Origin: Streptomyces sp. NBC_01351
GTDB taxonomy: Bacteria; Actinomycetota; Actinomycetes; Streptomycetales; Streptomycetaceae
Length of the DNA stretch: 64,000 nt
Assembly: GCF_036237315.1 (NCBI RefSeq)
Contig: NZ_CP108356.1
Span: 4,717,501-4,781,500 of the forward strand
Direction of reading: 5' to 3'
Shown here in pieces: positions 26,499 to 35,228 of the stretch; positions within the stretch are counted from its first letter, which is position 1; every line of letters begins with the position of its first letter. The notes under the pieces are model-generated. The model ran no database searches, was not told the DNA's origin, and saw only the letters and a list, made by a program, of their open reading frames with translations. The position numbers and the translations under genes are program-made.

Positions 26499-27166
26499 GC
26501 CGCGGCCTCCTGGAGCAGGGCGAGGGTGTGTCCGCCGAGCTCGGCCTTGGCGGACAGGTAGCGGGCGTTCTCCGCGGTGACGTACACGCCGGTGGGGACG
26601 ACCCGGGTGATCTCGATGCCGTGCGCGCGCAACTCCCGTACCTTGTCCGGGTTGTTCGTGAGCAGGCGGATCCGGGTCAGGCCGAGGGCGTGGAGCATCG
26701 CGGCGGCGGCCGCGTAGTCGCGTTCGTCGTCGCCGCGGCCGATCATGCGGTTCGCGGTGAAGGTGTCGTGGTCCTGCGACTGGAGGACGTAGGTGTCGAG
26801 CTTGTTGTAGAGGCCGATGCCGCGTCCTTCCTGGCGCAGGTACAGGACGGCGCCGCCGTGGCGGGCGATGTGGTGCAGGGCCTCGTCGAGCTGGGGGCCG
26901 CAGTCGCAGCGGGCCGAGCCGAGCACGTCGCCGGTCAGGCATTCGCTGTGCAGCCGCACCAGCGGCGCCTCGGCGTCCTGGGGTGCGGCGGCGGCCGGGA
27001 CGACGATCGCGAAGTGCTCGCCGGGGTCGGGCAGGTGGTGGAAGGTGATGAGGCCGGCGCTGCGGTCGCCCACGCGCGCGAGGGTGACGGGTACGCGGGC
27101 CCGGACCGTCGCCGGGACGGCCTGCGGGTCCTGGGGCGCGTCCTGGGGCGGGGGCGGGGGCGTCAT
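26495..27166 (-). CDS. GTP cyclohydrolase II, pathway-specific (ToxB-like)
   Basis: 223 residues. Zinc ligands are Cys76, Cys87 and Cys89 in RLHSECLTGDVLGSARCDCG; the catalytic loop is LRQEGRGIGLYNK; LLTNNPDKVREL closes the active site. It opens the GTP imidazole ring, releasing formate and pyrophosphate, to give the diaminopyrimidine used for riboflavin or azapteridines. There is no fused RibB domain and no other riboflavin gene nearby. Its place inside the WD40-SUMF1-methyltransferase operon points to a specialised role like ToxB. It overlaps both neighbours by four bases. Confidence 0.92.
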   Translation of the reverse strand: MTPPPPPQDAPQDPQAVPATVRARVPVTLARVGDRSAGLITFHHLPDPGEHFAIVVPAAAAPQDAEAPLVRLHSECLTGDVLGSARCDCGPQLDEALHHIARHGGAVLYLRQEGRGIGLYNKLDTYVLQSQDHDTFTANRMIGRGDDERDYAAAAAMLHALGLTRIRLLTNNPDKVRELRAHGIEITRVVPTGVYVTAENARYLSAKAELGGHTLALLQEAAA

Positions 27167-29037
27167 GCGGCCACCTGCTTCCGGTCCTCCGCGCTCAGCG
27201 CGATGTCGTCGATGTGGAGGGAGTGCTCGACGCGGGCGGTGCCTTCGGCGTCGGCGCCGACGATGACGATCCGGCCGTCCCAGCCGGCGACGGCGACGCG
27301 GCCGTCGGCGAGGTGGAGCATGCAGGACAGGCCCTGCGTGAAGTCGGCGAGGACGCGGCCGGAGGCGAGGGTGCCCGCCGAGTCCGCCCAGTCGACCTGC
27401 CAGGAGTAGAGGTTGAAGTCGTACGAGCCGGCGAGGACGGTCGGCCGTCGGGTGTCGCCCAGCAGGGCCACGCACTTGACGGACTCGTCGGAGCCCAGCA
27501 GGGTCTGCAGCGCTCCGGTGCGCCAGCCCCCGTCCGCGGTACGGGTGACCAGGCCGACCTTGACGGTGTGGTCGCGGGAGGCGCTGGCGACGGCGGAGCC
27601 GTGCGGGCCGTGGAGGCCGGCGACCGCGTTGACCAGGTTGCCGTGCTCCCACAGCCGGGTGCGCTCCCGCAGGGAGCCCGCCTCGATGGTGCGGTCGGTG
27701 GCGGCGGAGAGGAAACCGCCCTCCGGCAGCCGGGCCAGGGACTTCACCGATCCGCCGTGGGCCTCGATGCGCTCTTCGAGGGCGAGCGTGGCCGGGTCCA
27801 GGACGAGGAACTCGCCGTTGTAGGTACCGGCGACGAGGCGGCCCCCGTCGAGCGTGAGGGAGGGGATCGGCGCGCCGAGGCGCTCGCTGTACGCGCGGGT
27901 GGTGCCGTCGTAGCGGATGACCTGGCCGGAGTAGGTGCCGGCGTAGATCGTGTCGCCGTCGGTGGTGAGGGACAGGATCGGGCCGTCGGTCAGCGCGATC
28001 GCGGTGGCCCGTGACTGTGTTCCGTCCTCGATGCGCACGGCGAAGACGGTTCCGCAGTCGCCGCCGATGAGGAGCTCGTCGCCGCGGGCGGCCAGGGCGT
28101 TGGGGCCGTGGGTGGCGCGGTCGGGGCCGGACAGTTCCCCGGCGCTCGCCATGTCGTACAGGTGCGGGGCGTTGCGGAAGGAGCCGGCGGCGACCAGGCC
28201 CTGCGCGGCGGAGACGGAGCGCGGCCACACGCGGAGGTCCGCGACGGTGTGCAGCCGCTCGCCGGACCGGGCGAACCAGTGCAGCGAGCCGTCGTACGCG
28301 CCGACGACGAAGGCGGAGTCGTCCTCGGCCCAGTCGACGGCACGGGCGGCGGACGTGGACACCTCGACGGTCAGTACGAGGTCCAGCTCGCGGCTCAGCA
28401 GGTCGACCGAGCCGTCGTCTCGGGCCACGGCGAGGAGGTCGCCGGCCCGGGACCAGGCGCAGCCCTCGATGGAGGAGTCGTAGTGGCGCTTGCGCGGGAC
28501 GAAGGATCCGGACGCGGGGTCGCTGACGGCGACCAGGCCGTCCTCGCCGACGGTGGCGGCGAGGCCTTCGGCGCTGACGGAGACCATCATGCAGTGCGCC
28601 TCGTGCGAGCCGACCTCGGTGAGGAACGTGCCGTCGAGGACGGACCAGAGGGTGGCGCGGCCGTCCTCGGAGACGCAGATCAGGCGCTCGCCGTCGGGCA
28701 GCCAGGCGACCGAGTTGATGTCGTCGGTGTGCCGGGCCAGGACGTTGACCAGGGTGGCCGGGCCTTCCAGGGGGACGCGCCAGATGCCGACCGTCTTGTC
28801 GGCCGAGGCCGTCGCGAGGAGGGTCGGGTCGGCCGGGTTCCAGGCCGAGGAGTTGACGAGCCGGCGGTGCCGGAGGGTCGCCGTCTCGGTGGGACGCGCG
28901 GGGTCACCCGTGTTCCAGACGATCACCGTTCCGTCGTAGGAGGAGGTGGCGAGGCGGGAACCGTCCGGACTGAAGGCCACGTGGGTGATCGGGGCCGAAT
29001 GTCCGGTACCGGATTTCGGGATGGAGATGGTGCGCAC
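27163..29037 (-). CDS. WD40-repeat protein, ToxC-like by context
   Basis: 624 residues composed almost wholly of WD40-type blades, clearest at the N-terminus: HSAPITHVAFSPDGSRLATS, then SSYDGTVIVWNTGDP and SADKTVGIWRVPLEG. Later blades are degenerate (AASASRDHTVKVGLV). With 10-14 blades it would form one or two beta-propellers. No enzyme motif or signal peptide is present. A WD-repeat protein of unknown role (ToxC) is encoded next to ToxB and ToxD in toxoflavin operons. It is the first gene of this operon: GTG start, with a good promoter 75 bp upstream. Confidence 0.88.
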   Translation of the reverse strand: MRTISIPKSGTGHSAPITHVAFSPDGSRLATSSYDGTVIVWNTGDPARPTETATLRHRRLVNSSAWNPADPTLLATASADKTVGIWRVPLEGPATLVNVLARHTDDINSVAWLPDGERLICVSEDGRATLWSVLDGTFLTEVGSHEAHCMMVSVSAEGLAATVGEDGLVAVSDPASGSFVPRKRHYDSSIEGCAWSRAGDLLAVARDDGSVDLLSRELDLVLTVEVSTSAARAVDWAEDDSAFVVGAYDGSLHWFARSGERLHTVADLRVWPRSVSAAQGLVAAGSFRNAPHLYDMASAGELSGPDRATHGPNALAARGDELLIGGDCGTVFAVRIEDGTQSRATAIALTDGPILSLTTDGDTIYAGTYSGQVIRYDGTTRAYSERLGAPIPSLTLDGGRLVAGTYNGEFLVLDPATLALEERIEAHGGSVKSLARLPEGGFLSAATDRTIEAGSLRERTRLWEHGNLVNAVAGLHGPHGSAVASASRDHTVKVGLVTRTADGGWRTGALQTLLGSDESVKCVALLGDTRRPTVLAGSYDFNLYSWQVDWADSAGTLASGRVLADFTQGLSCMLHLADGRVAVAGWDGRIVIVGADAEGTARVEHSLHIDDIALSAEDRKQVAA

Positions 29038-29109
29038 GCTGTCTCAGTCCTTTTCTTCAGGTACCTGGGAGGGTCGCGGCCGGGATGTCAGTCCAGATTT
29101 CTGATCCGC

Positions 29110-29138
29110 AGATTAAGGGGGAGGCGGAGGGCTGGCAA
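29110..29138 (-). promoter_or_regulatory. Candidate promoter of the WD40-led operon
   Basis: On the minus strand TTGCCA (29138-29133) and TAATCT (29115-29110) are separated by 17 bp, a close match to a housekeeping promoter, 73 bp upstream of the WD40 start. Confidence 0.6.
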
Positions 29139-29239
29139 CGCGTTGTCGGACAGTATGGGAAGTCGCCGGAGTTGATGTATTCGGATTCTTTTGCTTGACA
29201 TGTTTGCGCAGGTCAGCGTGGGTCTGGGTGGTGTTGGTG

Positions 29240-29279
29240 AGGGAATGGGGCGGGAACCGGACGGGAACGGAGCGGGAAG
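29240..29279 (+). promoter_or_regulatory. SARP-type heptamer array upstream of the ATP-grasp operon
   Basis: Four heptamers at strict 11-bp steps: AGGGAAT (29240), CGGGAAC (29251), CGGGAAC (29262) and CGGGAAG (29273), each separated by four bases. SARP activators bind such direct repeats with an 11-bp period next to the -10 region. The same heptamer pair is found at 37944 and 41494. Confidence 0.72.
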
Positions 29280-29378
29280 AGGTGATGGAGTGCCCGGCGG
29301 TATTCCGTGGGCGCTTGCCCCTGTATTGCATTCCCCTTGATGCTGCGAGGGAAGAAGAGGACTCAAGGGGCTGAGCAC

Positions 29379-32300
29379 ATGCATGTTGTTCTGCTGGGGA
29401 CGTCGTACGTAAGAGGTTTTGACGTCGTCGCCGAGATGGCCGACGACGGAATCGAAGTCAGCTTCGTCACGGCGAGCCTCGACGCTCACCGTGTCGATCC
29501 CGCCTTCGAGCTCATCGGACGTGCCGCGCGGGTGGTGGAGGTACCGGACCTGGCGGACTGCCAGGACCTGACCGCCCGGCTGCGCGGTCTGCTCGGCCCC
29601 GCCCCCGTCGACGGAGTGATCTGCCGCGACGACAACCTGCACCACCGCGCGGCGCTGTTCGCGCGCGACCTGGGCCTGACCTACGAGTCGCCGGAGACGG
29701 CGCGGCTGCTCGGCGACAAGTCGGCCGTACGGGAACGGCTCGGGAAGGCCGGTATCGGCAGCCTGCGCTGGCGCCGGGTGGTCACCGAGGAGGAGGGCCT
29801 GGCCGCGGTCGACGAGATCGGGCTGCCGTGCGTGGTCAAGCCGACGGTCGGCCGCCACTCGGTGGGGGTCACCGTGGCCTGGACCCGGGAGCAGGCGGCC
29901 GGCGCGCTGGCCGGGCTGCTGGAGGTCCGGGACGGGCGGGCCGGAGCCCCGGACGGGCGGGCCGGCGAGGGGCCGGTCGGCGACGGGCCGGCCGCGCTCG
30001 TCGAGGAGTACGCCGTCGGGCGCCACGTCAGCGCCGAGCTGCTGGTCCAGGACGGGCGTACGGTCCTGCTCGGCTTCGCCGAACGCCTCGCGGCGGCGCC
30101 CGGGACGACGGCCGAGCTGGGCGGGCACTTCCCGGCCCGTTTCGAGGGCATGGGCGCGGCCCGGCGGTTCGTCCTGGACGCGGTCGAGGCGCTGGGGGTG
30201 CGCGCGAGCGCGCTCCACGTGGAGCTGCTGATCACGCCGACCGGCCCGGAGCTGATCGAGGTGAACGGCCGGATCGCCGGGTACGTGGTGACCCGGCAGA
30301 TGTCGCTGGCACTGGGCCGGTCCATCACCCGGGACCTGGTCGCCATCGCCACCGGCAGGCCGGTCGAGGACGCGGCGCCGCCGGTGGCCACCGTGGCCCT
30401 GCAGGCGCTGTGGAGCCCGGCCGCGGGGATCGTGCGCGGAACGTTGCCGGCCCTCGCGGAGCTGCCCGCCGGGGTGATCGACTGCGCGGTGAGCGTCGGC
30501 CCGGGGGACCGGGTGCGGGCGCTGGCCACCAACCACGACCGGTACGGCTACCTGATGGTCCGCGGCGCCGACGCCGCGACGGCCGTCCGGGTCGCCGCGG
30601 AGGCGGCTGTTTTGGTACGGGAGTCGCTGTGCGTCGAGGCGGTGGCGCACGAGGGCGGTGGCGCGGAGCCGGAGCGCGCGGGCGGCGAGCACGTGGTGCT
30701 GCTGCTGAGCGGGGAGGACCCGGTCGAGCGGATCGTGACGGCGGCCGGGGCGGTGACCGCGCGCCTGACCGTGCTGCGGCGTGACGAGCTCACCTTCGAC
30801 GAGGTCCGTGCGGAGTTCCTGGCGGCGCACGAACGCCACCCGGTGGCCGGAGTGCTGTCCTGGGCGGGCGCGTACGAGCGCGAGGCCCGGGAACTGCGCG
30901 CGCTGGCCGGGGCCGCCGTTGCTGCCGGGGCCGGGGCCGGGGCCGGGGCTGAGGGGCCTTCCCTCGCCGGGGCCGCCGGGACCGGTGCGGCCGGGATCGG
31001 CACGACCAGGACTGGTGCGGCGCGGGCTGGGGCCGGGTCCCGTGTGGCCAAGCCCGGTGCGGCCCGGACCGGTGGGGCTGGGGCCGGGGAGTCTGCCCCT
31101 GCGGGCGCGGCCGGGATCAGTGGGGCCGGGGCCGGTGCTGCCAGGGCCGGGGCCTCCGGTGCCGGGGAGCCCGCCCCCGTCGGCGTGGTTGGGATTCGTG
31201 TGGCTGGGGGTGAAGACGCGGCGTGTGGTGGGGAGTTGCTTGAGGAGGGGGGCTTTGTCAGTGATCCCGTGCACACGGTGCTGGTCGTTGTCGGTGGTGG
31301 GCGGGTGGAGGCGCTCGCCGTGATCGACGAGACCGGCGATCAGGCCCTCGACGAGGGCGGGAGCGAGCGGCGGCTGGTTGCCGGGCCGGTGCCCGCGCGG
31401 CTGCGCGGGGCCGCCGAAGCGGCCGTGCGGGCCGCCGGGGTCGAGGGGGGCGCCCGGGTCGTGTTCGGGGCGGGGGCCGCGCGGCCCCTGGTACTGCCCG
31501 GCTTCGACCGGCAGGTCCTCGACCTCTACGACGCCGCCCACCGGCGGAGCCTGGCGACGGCGCTCACCGAGGGCGCCCTGGGCCGGCCCGTGGGCGCGGC
31601 CCTGCCCGACGCCGGACGGGTCGCCATCCAGCGCCGCGTCCTCTCGGAGCCCGGCCGCTTCCGCATCGTGGCCGCGACCGGGGCCGAAGAGCTGTACGAC
31701 GTACCCGAGTTGGCGCGCGTCCGGACCCCGCTCGACCGTGCGCGCATCCACGCCGGACCGGTCGTGCGCCTGGAGTACACCGTGGCGGGGCCCGGCACCG
31801 TCCACGCCGAGCGGGCGGCCGCCAGGATCGAGCGCTCGCTGGTGTGGAAGACCGAACGGGCCGACCGCACGCACGTCCTGGTGCTGGACCGGATCGGCCC
31901 CAGGGTGTGGACCCGCGACGACGGCACGCCGCTGCTGGACCCGGACCGCTTCCGGGTCAGCGTCCTGAGCTCGGCCGTCGGCGGCACCACCGCCGGCGCG
32001 GGCGATTTCGTCGCGCGGACCGACGTGTTCGACCGGGGTTCCGTACGGGTCCTCGCGGGCGCGGTGAACGCCCTGCACCCGGTGGACCGGGTCGCGACCG
32101 TCTCCGAGCGGCTGCTGGAACCGGCCGCCGAACTGCGCACCCTGTTCGGGACGGCCGGCAGCGACCCGGCCGCGGCCCGCAGGTTCGTGGACAAGGCGGT
32201 GATGAAGCGCATCGCCCGCCGGGCCGGGATCCGTACCGCCGAAGGGCATCTCGTCCACACCCCCGAGGACGTCACCGACCTCTTCGACCGGCACGGCAAG

Positions 32301-33080
32301 GTCGTGGTCAAGCCGCGCGACGGATCCGGCTCCCACGGGGTGTCGGTACTCACGGACGCCGCGCAGGTCGAGCGGTGGGTGCGCGAGGAGTTCAGCCCCG
32401 GCACGCACCTGTGCGAGGGCTTCGTCGACGGGGACATGTGCCACATCGACGCGGTCGTCCACGACGGCGACGTGATCTGGGACGCGTCCCGCTACGAGAC
32501 CGACACCCTCTGCGTCTCGCGCCGGGAACCGCTGTCCTCCATCACGGTCGCCGACCCCGCCGTCCGCGCGGCCGCCCGTGAACTGCTGGGCCAGGTCATC
32601 GACGCCTGGCACGTCCGCACCGGGGTACTGCACCTGGAGGCGTTCGTGGACGGGTCCGGGGCGTTCACCTTCTGCGAGGTGGCCGGACGTCCGGGTGGCG
32701 CGGGCACCGGCGGGGCGTTCCTGGCCACCACCGGCATCGACCTCGCCCACGCCAAGATCCTCAGCGACGTGGGCCTGGACCCGAGGACCGGCCGCCGCGA
32801 GCCGGTGGCCGCGCACGCGGGCTGGACGGTGCACTTCACGGACGGCGGCGTACTGCTGGACTTCGACGACTCGGCGGTGGCGCAGGACGCGTACCTCCGC
32901 TCCGTTCCCTACCGGCCCGGGGACGTGGTCCCCTCGCAGCAGTTCTCGGGAACCGGCGCCAGCACGCACGTCTTCGCGCACGATTCGCACGCCGAGGTCG
33001 AGCGGCTGGTCGCCCGTGCCGAGCGCGAGGTGCGCCTGGTGATCGGGCCGCCGCCCGGATCCGCGGGGGACGTCCGGTGA
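29379..33080 (+). CDS. Giant multi-module ATP-grasp protein (carboxylate-amine ligase)
   Basis: 1233 residues. Module 1 (about 1-430) is a full ATP-grasp: PCVVKPTVGRHSVGVTV near 148, LVEEYAVGRHVSAELLV near 207, ELIEVNGRIAG near 290. Module 2 begins near 435 (EHVVLLLSGEDPVERI) but residues of about 508-604 are a Gly/Ala-rich low-complexity run where its ATP-binding core should be; only a C-terminal ATP-grasp-like part follows. Module 3 (about 905-1225) is complete: KVVVKPRDGSGSHGVSV near 974, EGFVDGDMCHIDAVV near 1014, FCEVAGRPGG near 1100. It probably ligates amino acids or other carboxylates. ATG at 29379 follows AAGGGG. Confidence 0.87.
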   Translation: MHVVLLGTSYVRGFDVVAEMADDGIEVSFVTASLDAHRVDPAFELIGRAARVVEVPDLADCQDLTARLRGLLGPAPVDGVICRDDNLHHRAALFARDLGLTYESPETARLLGDKSAVRERLGKAGIGSLRWRRVVTEEEGLAAVDEIGLPCVVKPTVGRHSVGVTVAWTREQAAGALAGLLEVRDGRAGAPDGRAGEGPVGDGPAALVEEYAVGRHVSAELLVQDGRTVLLGFAERLAAAPGTTAELGGHFPARFEGMGAARRFVLDAVEALGVRASALHVELLITPTGPELIEVNGRIAGYVVTRQMSLALGRSITRDLVAIATGRPVEDAAPPVATVALQALWSPAAGIVRGTLPALAELPAGVIDCAVSVGPGDRVRALATNHDRYGYLMVRGADAATAVRVAAEAAVLVRESLCVEAVAHEGGGAEPERAGGEHVVLLLSGEDPVERIVTAAGAVTARLTVLRRDELTFDEVRAEFLAAHERHPVAGVLSWAGAYEREARELRALAGAAVAAGAGAGAGAEGPSLAGAAGTGAAGIGTTRTGAARAGAGSRVAKPGAARTGGAGAGESAPAGAAGISGAGAGAARAGASGAGEPAPVGVVGIRVAGGEDAACGGELLEEGGFVSDPVHTVLVVVGGGRVEALAVIDETGDQALDEGGSERRLVAGPVPARLRGAAEAAVRAAGVEGGARVVFGAGAARPLVLPGFDRQVLDLYDAAHRRSLATALTEGALGRPVGAALPDAGRVAIQRRVLSEPGRFRIVAATGAEELYDVPELARVRTPLDRARIHAGPVVRLEYTVAGPGTVHAERAAARIERSLVWKTERADRTHVLVLDRIGPRVWTRDDGTPLLDPDRFRVSVLSSAVGGTTAGAGDFVARTDVFDRGSVRVLAGAVNALHPVDRVATVSERLLEPAAELRTLFGTAGSDPAAARRFVDKAVMKRIARRAGIRTAEGHLVHTPEDVTDLFDRHGKVVVKPRDGSGSHGVSVLTDAAQVERWVREEFSPGTHLCEGFVDGDMCHIDAVVHDGDVIWDASRYETDTLCVSRREPLSSITVADPAVRAAARELLGQVIDAWHVRTGVLHLEAFVDGSGAFTFCEVAGRPGGAGTGGAFLATTGIDLAHAKILSDVGLDPRTGRREPVAAHAGWTVHFTDGGVLLDFDDSAVAQDAYLRSVPYRPGDVVPSQQFSGTGASTHVFAHDSHAEVERLVARAEREVRLVIGPPPGSAGDVR

Positions 33081-33721
33081 TCCTCGGCATCCTCGGCAGC
33101 GCCGACCGGGACTCGGTCTCGCGCCGGGTCCTGGAGCTGGCCGCCACCCGGATCAGGGCGGCCGGGACGGCCTACGAACTCATCGATCTGAGCGTCGAGT
33201 TCACCCAGCAGCACCGGATCGACGACTACGAGGACCCGCCGCCGGGCAGCCAGACGGCCCGGCTCCGGGCACGGATCGCCGGGTCGAGCGGCGCCGTCAT
33301 GGCGACACCGGTCTACCACGGCTCGTACAGCGGGCTGCTCAAGAACGCCCTGGACCACCTCACCGGCAAGGCGCTGGCCGACCGGCCCGTGGGGCTGATC
33401 GCCGCGGGCGGCGGTCCGCGCGGCGCGGGGACGGCCTGCGACCAGATGCGGTCGGTGGTCCGGGCGCTCGGTGGCTGGGCCGTCCCCACCCACATCGCCT
33501 CCACCGGAGGGGACTTCACGCCGGGGGCGCCGCTGGAGGGGCTGCACGAGCGGATGGACGACCTGGTCGCCGAACTGCTCTCGTTCCGCCCCCCTCGCCG
33601 GCTTCCGCCGTCCCCGCCGTCCCCGGCGCCCCTGGCGCCCCCGGTGCTCGTCACCGCCGCCGGGGCCGTGCGGGCGCCGAGGCCGCCCGCGGGCGAGCCG
33701 CCGGCCCTCCTCCTCTGCTGA
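33077..33721 (+). CDS. NADPH-dependent FMN reductase family protein
   Basis: 214 residues with a flavodoxin-like fold: ILGILGSADRDSVSRRVLE is the FMN phosphate loop, and MATPVYHGSYSGLLKNALDHL is the diagnostic FMN reductase block. It could reduce FMN for a partner oxygenase, or act on a quinone, azo or nitroso group. The C-terminus becomes Pro/Ala-rich after residue 175, probably disordered. GTG start overlapping the stop of the ATP-grasp gene by four bases, so it is the second gene of this operon. Confidence 0.88.
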   Translation: MILGILGSADRDSVSRRVLELAATRIRAAGTAYELIDLSVEFTQQHRIDDYEDPPPGSQTARLRARIAGSSGAVMATPVYHGSYSGLLKNALDHLTGKALADRPVGLIAAGGGPRGAGTACDQMRSVVRALGGWAVPTHIASTGGDFTPGAPLEGLHERMDDLVAELLSFRPPRRLPPSPPSPAPLAPPVLVTAAGAVRAPRPPAGEPPALLLC

Positions 33722-33750
33722 CACCGCCTCGCCCCGCGACCGGAAGCCCT

Positions 33751-33812
33751 CACCAGAAGCCCGCCACCAGACGCCCGCCACCAGACGCCCGCCACCAGAC
33801 GCCCGCCATCAG
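33751..33812 (+). repeat. Tandem 14-bp repeat
   Basis: Four head-to-tail copies of CACCAGACGCCCGC (33751-33806; the first has one change, AAG for ACG) and a partial fifth (CATCAG) end directly at the ribosome binding site of the next gene. They fill most of the 103-nt gap between the FMN reductase and second ATP-grasp genes. Confidence 0.9.
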
Positions 33813-33824
33813 AAAGGACGCGCC

Positions 33825-35198
33825 ATGACCTCCCGCACCGCCCGCCCGTCCGCCGAGGCCACCGACCAGCCGCCGCACCTGCTGCTGATCTCCGGTATCG
33901 GCGGCCACGCGCCCGCCAAGGCGCTCGACTCCCTCTCCCGCCTCAGCCCGGCGGTCTCCGTCGTCCACATCTCGGCCTGGGGCGACCCGGAGCCGGTGCG
34001 CGCCGACTGGGCCGCGCGCGGACTGGACGGGGAGTTCCTGACCGCGGCCGACCTCGACGGGGCCGTCACCGCCGGCCTCGCCCTGCACGCGCGGCACGCG
34101 CTGTCGGGCGTCGTCACGTACTCGGAGCTGCTGCTGCGCCCGCAGGCCGAACTCGCCGAGCGCCTGGGGCTGCCGGGGAACTCCCCGGAGGCGGTGGCCG
34201 TCGCCCAGTCCAAGTCCCGGCAGCGGCGGGTCTTCGCCGAACACGGGGTGCCCTCACCGCGGTTCGCGGAGGTGCGCGGGGAGGAGGACCTGGCCGGGGC
34301 GGCCCGGCGGATCGGCCTCCCCGCCGTCCTCAAGCCCTCGCTCGGCGCGGGCAGTCAGAGCGTGCGGCTGGTCCGTACGGACGAGGAGCTGCTCGCGGCC
34401 TACCGCGAGGGCCGGGCCACGGTGTCGGCGTTCCTGCAGAGCGAGGACGTCTTCCTGCTGGAGGAGCGGCTGGAGCTGGAGACCGACGGGGACACCGGCT
34501 GGGCGGCGTACTGCAGTGTGGAATCGCTGCTCGCCGCCGGGGAACGCCACCACCTGGCCGTCTCCGACCGGATGGCGCTGCGCCACGGCTACGCCGAGGA
34601 GGGCGCGTCGCTGCCGTCGCGGCTCGACGCCGCCACCCAGGCGGCCGCCGTCGACTGCGCGGACCGGGCGATCGCCGCGATCGGGCTGACCACCGGGGCC
34701 GTGCACACGGAGATCGCGCTGACCCCGCAGGGGCCGCGCGTGATCGAGGTCAACGCCCGGGCGGGCGGGCCGATGCCGGTCCTGTTCGAGGTCGCCGCGG
34801 GCTACGACTACGCCGCCCAGATCGGCCGCAGCGCGCTGGGGCTCGCCCCGGACGCCGAGCCGGAGTTCAGCCGGGCGGCGCTGCTGCGGATGGTGCCGAT
34901 CCCGGAGGGCGCATGGCGGGTGGCCGCGCAGACCCCGACGCAGGAGCTGCTGGCGGCCTTCCCCGAGCTGGTCTACGTCGCACCGCGGTTCGGGCCGGGT
35001 CGGGAGGTGAGCCGCAACCGGACCCTGCACCTGGCGACCTTCATGCTCGGCGCGCCGACGCCGGACCTGGCCCGGGAAGGGGCCCACCGGATCGAGCGGG
35101 CCCTCGGCATCGAACTGGTCGAAGCCGACGCGTCGTCGGCCGCCGTGCAGGCCGTGGTGCAGGCCGTGGCGCAGACCACCGTGCAGGCCGCCGCCTGA
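33825..35198 (+). CDS. ATP-grasp domain carboxylate-amine ligase
   Basis: 457 residues, one complete ATP-grasp. The N-terminal Rossmann-like domain starts HLLLISGIGGHAPAKALDSL; ATP binding is at LPAVLKPSLGAGSQSVRLV (about 163-181), the lid FLLEERLELETDGD, and metal/carboxylate binding at VIEVNARAGGPMP (about 303). A C-terminal RNRTLHLATFML region and a low-complexity QAVVQAVAQTTVQ tail follow. It resembles L-amino-acid ligases used for dipeptide antibiotics. GAAAGGA sits six bases before the ATG. It is third in the operon with the giant ATP-grasp gene; two ligases suggest at least two amide or peptide bonds. Confidence 0.9.
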   Translation: MTSRTARPSAEATDQPPHLLLISGIGGHAPAKALDSLSRLSPAVSVVHISAWGDPEPVRADWAARGLDGEFLTAADLDGAVTAGLALHARHALSGVVTYSELLLRPQAELAERLGLPGNSPEAVAVAQSKSRQRRVFAEHGVPSPRFAEVRGEEDLAGAARRIGLPAVLKPSLGAGSQSVRLVRTDEELLAAYREGRATVSAFLQSEDVFLLEERLELETDGDTGWAAYCSVESLLAAGERHHLAVSDRMALRHGYAEEGASLPSRLDAATQAAAVDCADRAIAAIGLTTGAVHTEIALTPQGPRVIEVNARAGGPMPVLFEVAAGYDYAAQIGRSALGLAPDAEPEFSRAALLRMVPIPEGAWRVAAQTPTQELLAAFPELVYVAPRFGPGREVSRNRTLHLATFMLGAPTPDLAREGAHRIERALGIELVEADASSAAVQAVVQAVAQTTVQAAA

Positions 35199-35228
35199 GT
35201 CGCCCGGCCGGCGCAATCCCTCTCACCC

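Larger units (their letters stand above)
29038..29378. other. Divergent intergenic region between the two region-3 operons
   Basis: A stretch of 341 bases without a gene. Its GC content is lower than that of the neighbours around 29160-29205. It carries the minus-strand promoter at 29110-29138 and, closer to the ATP-grasp gene, the SARP-type heptamer array at 29240-29279. Both operons therefore have separate promoters here. Confidence 0.7.

Noticed and set aside
26495..27166. Housekeeping riboflavin ribA
   Set aside because: No RibB fusion and no rib genes nearby; tight coupling with WD40 and SUMF1-fold genes favours a specialised role. It cannot be fully excluded without the rest of the genome.
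29088..32990. Long antisense open frame (about 1300 codons) opposite the ATP-grasp gene
   Set aside because: It is a shadow of GC-rich codon structure; its translation is His/Arg/Gly/Pro low complexity and the plus strand carries clear domains. Similar long antisense frames occur opposite other genes in the window.
33751..33812. CRISPR array
   Set aside because: Units are 14 bp head to tail with no spacers, and no cas genes are present.
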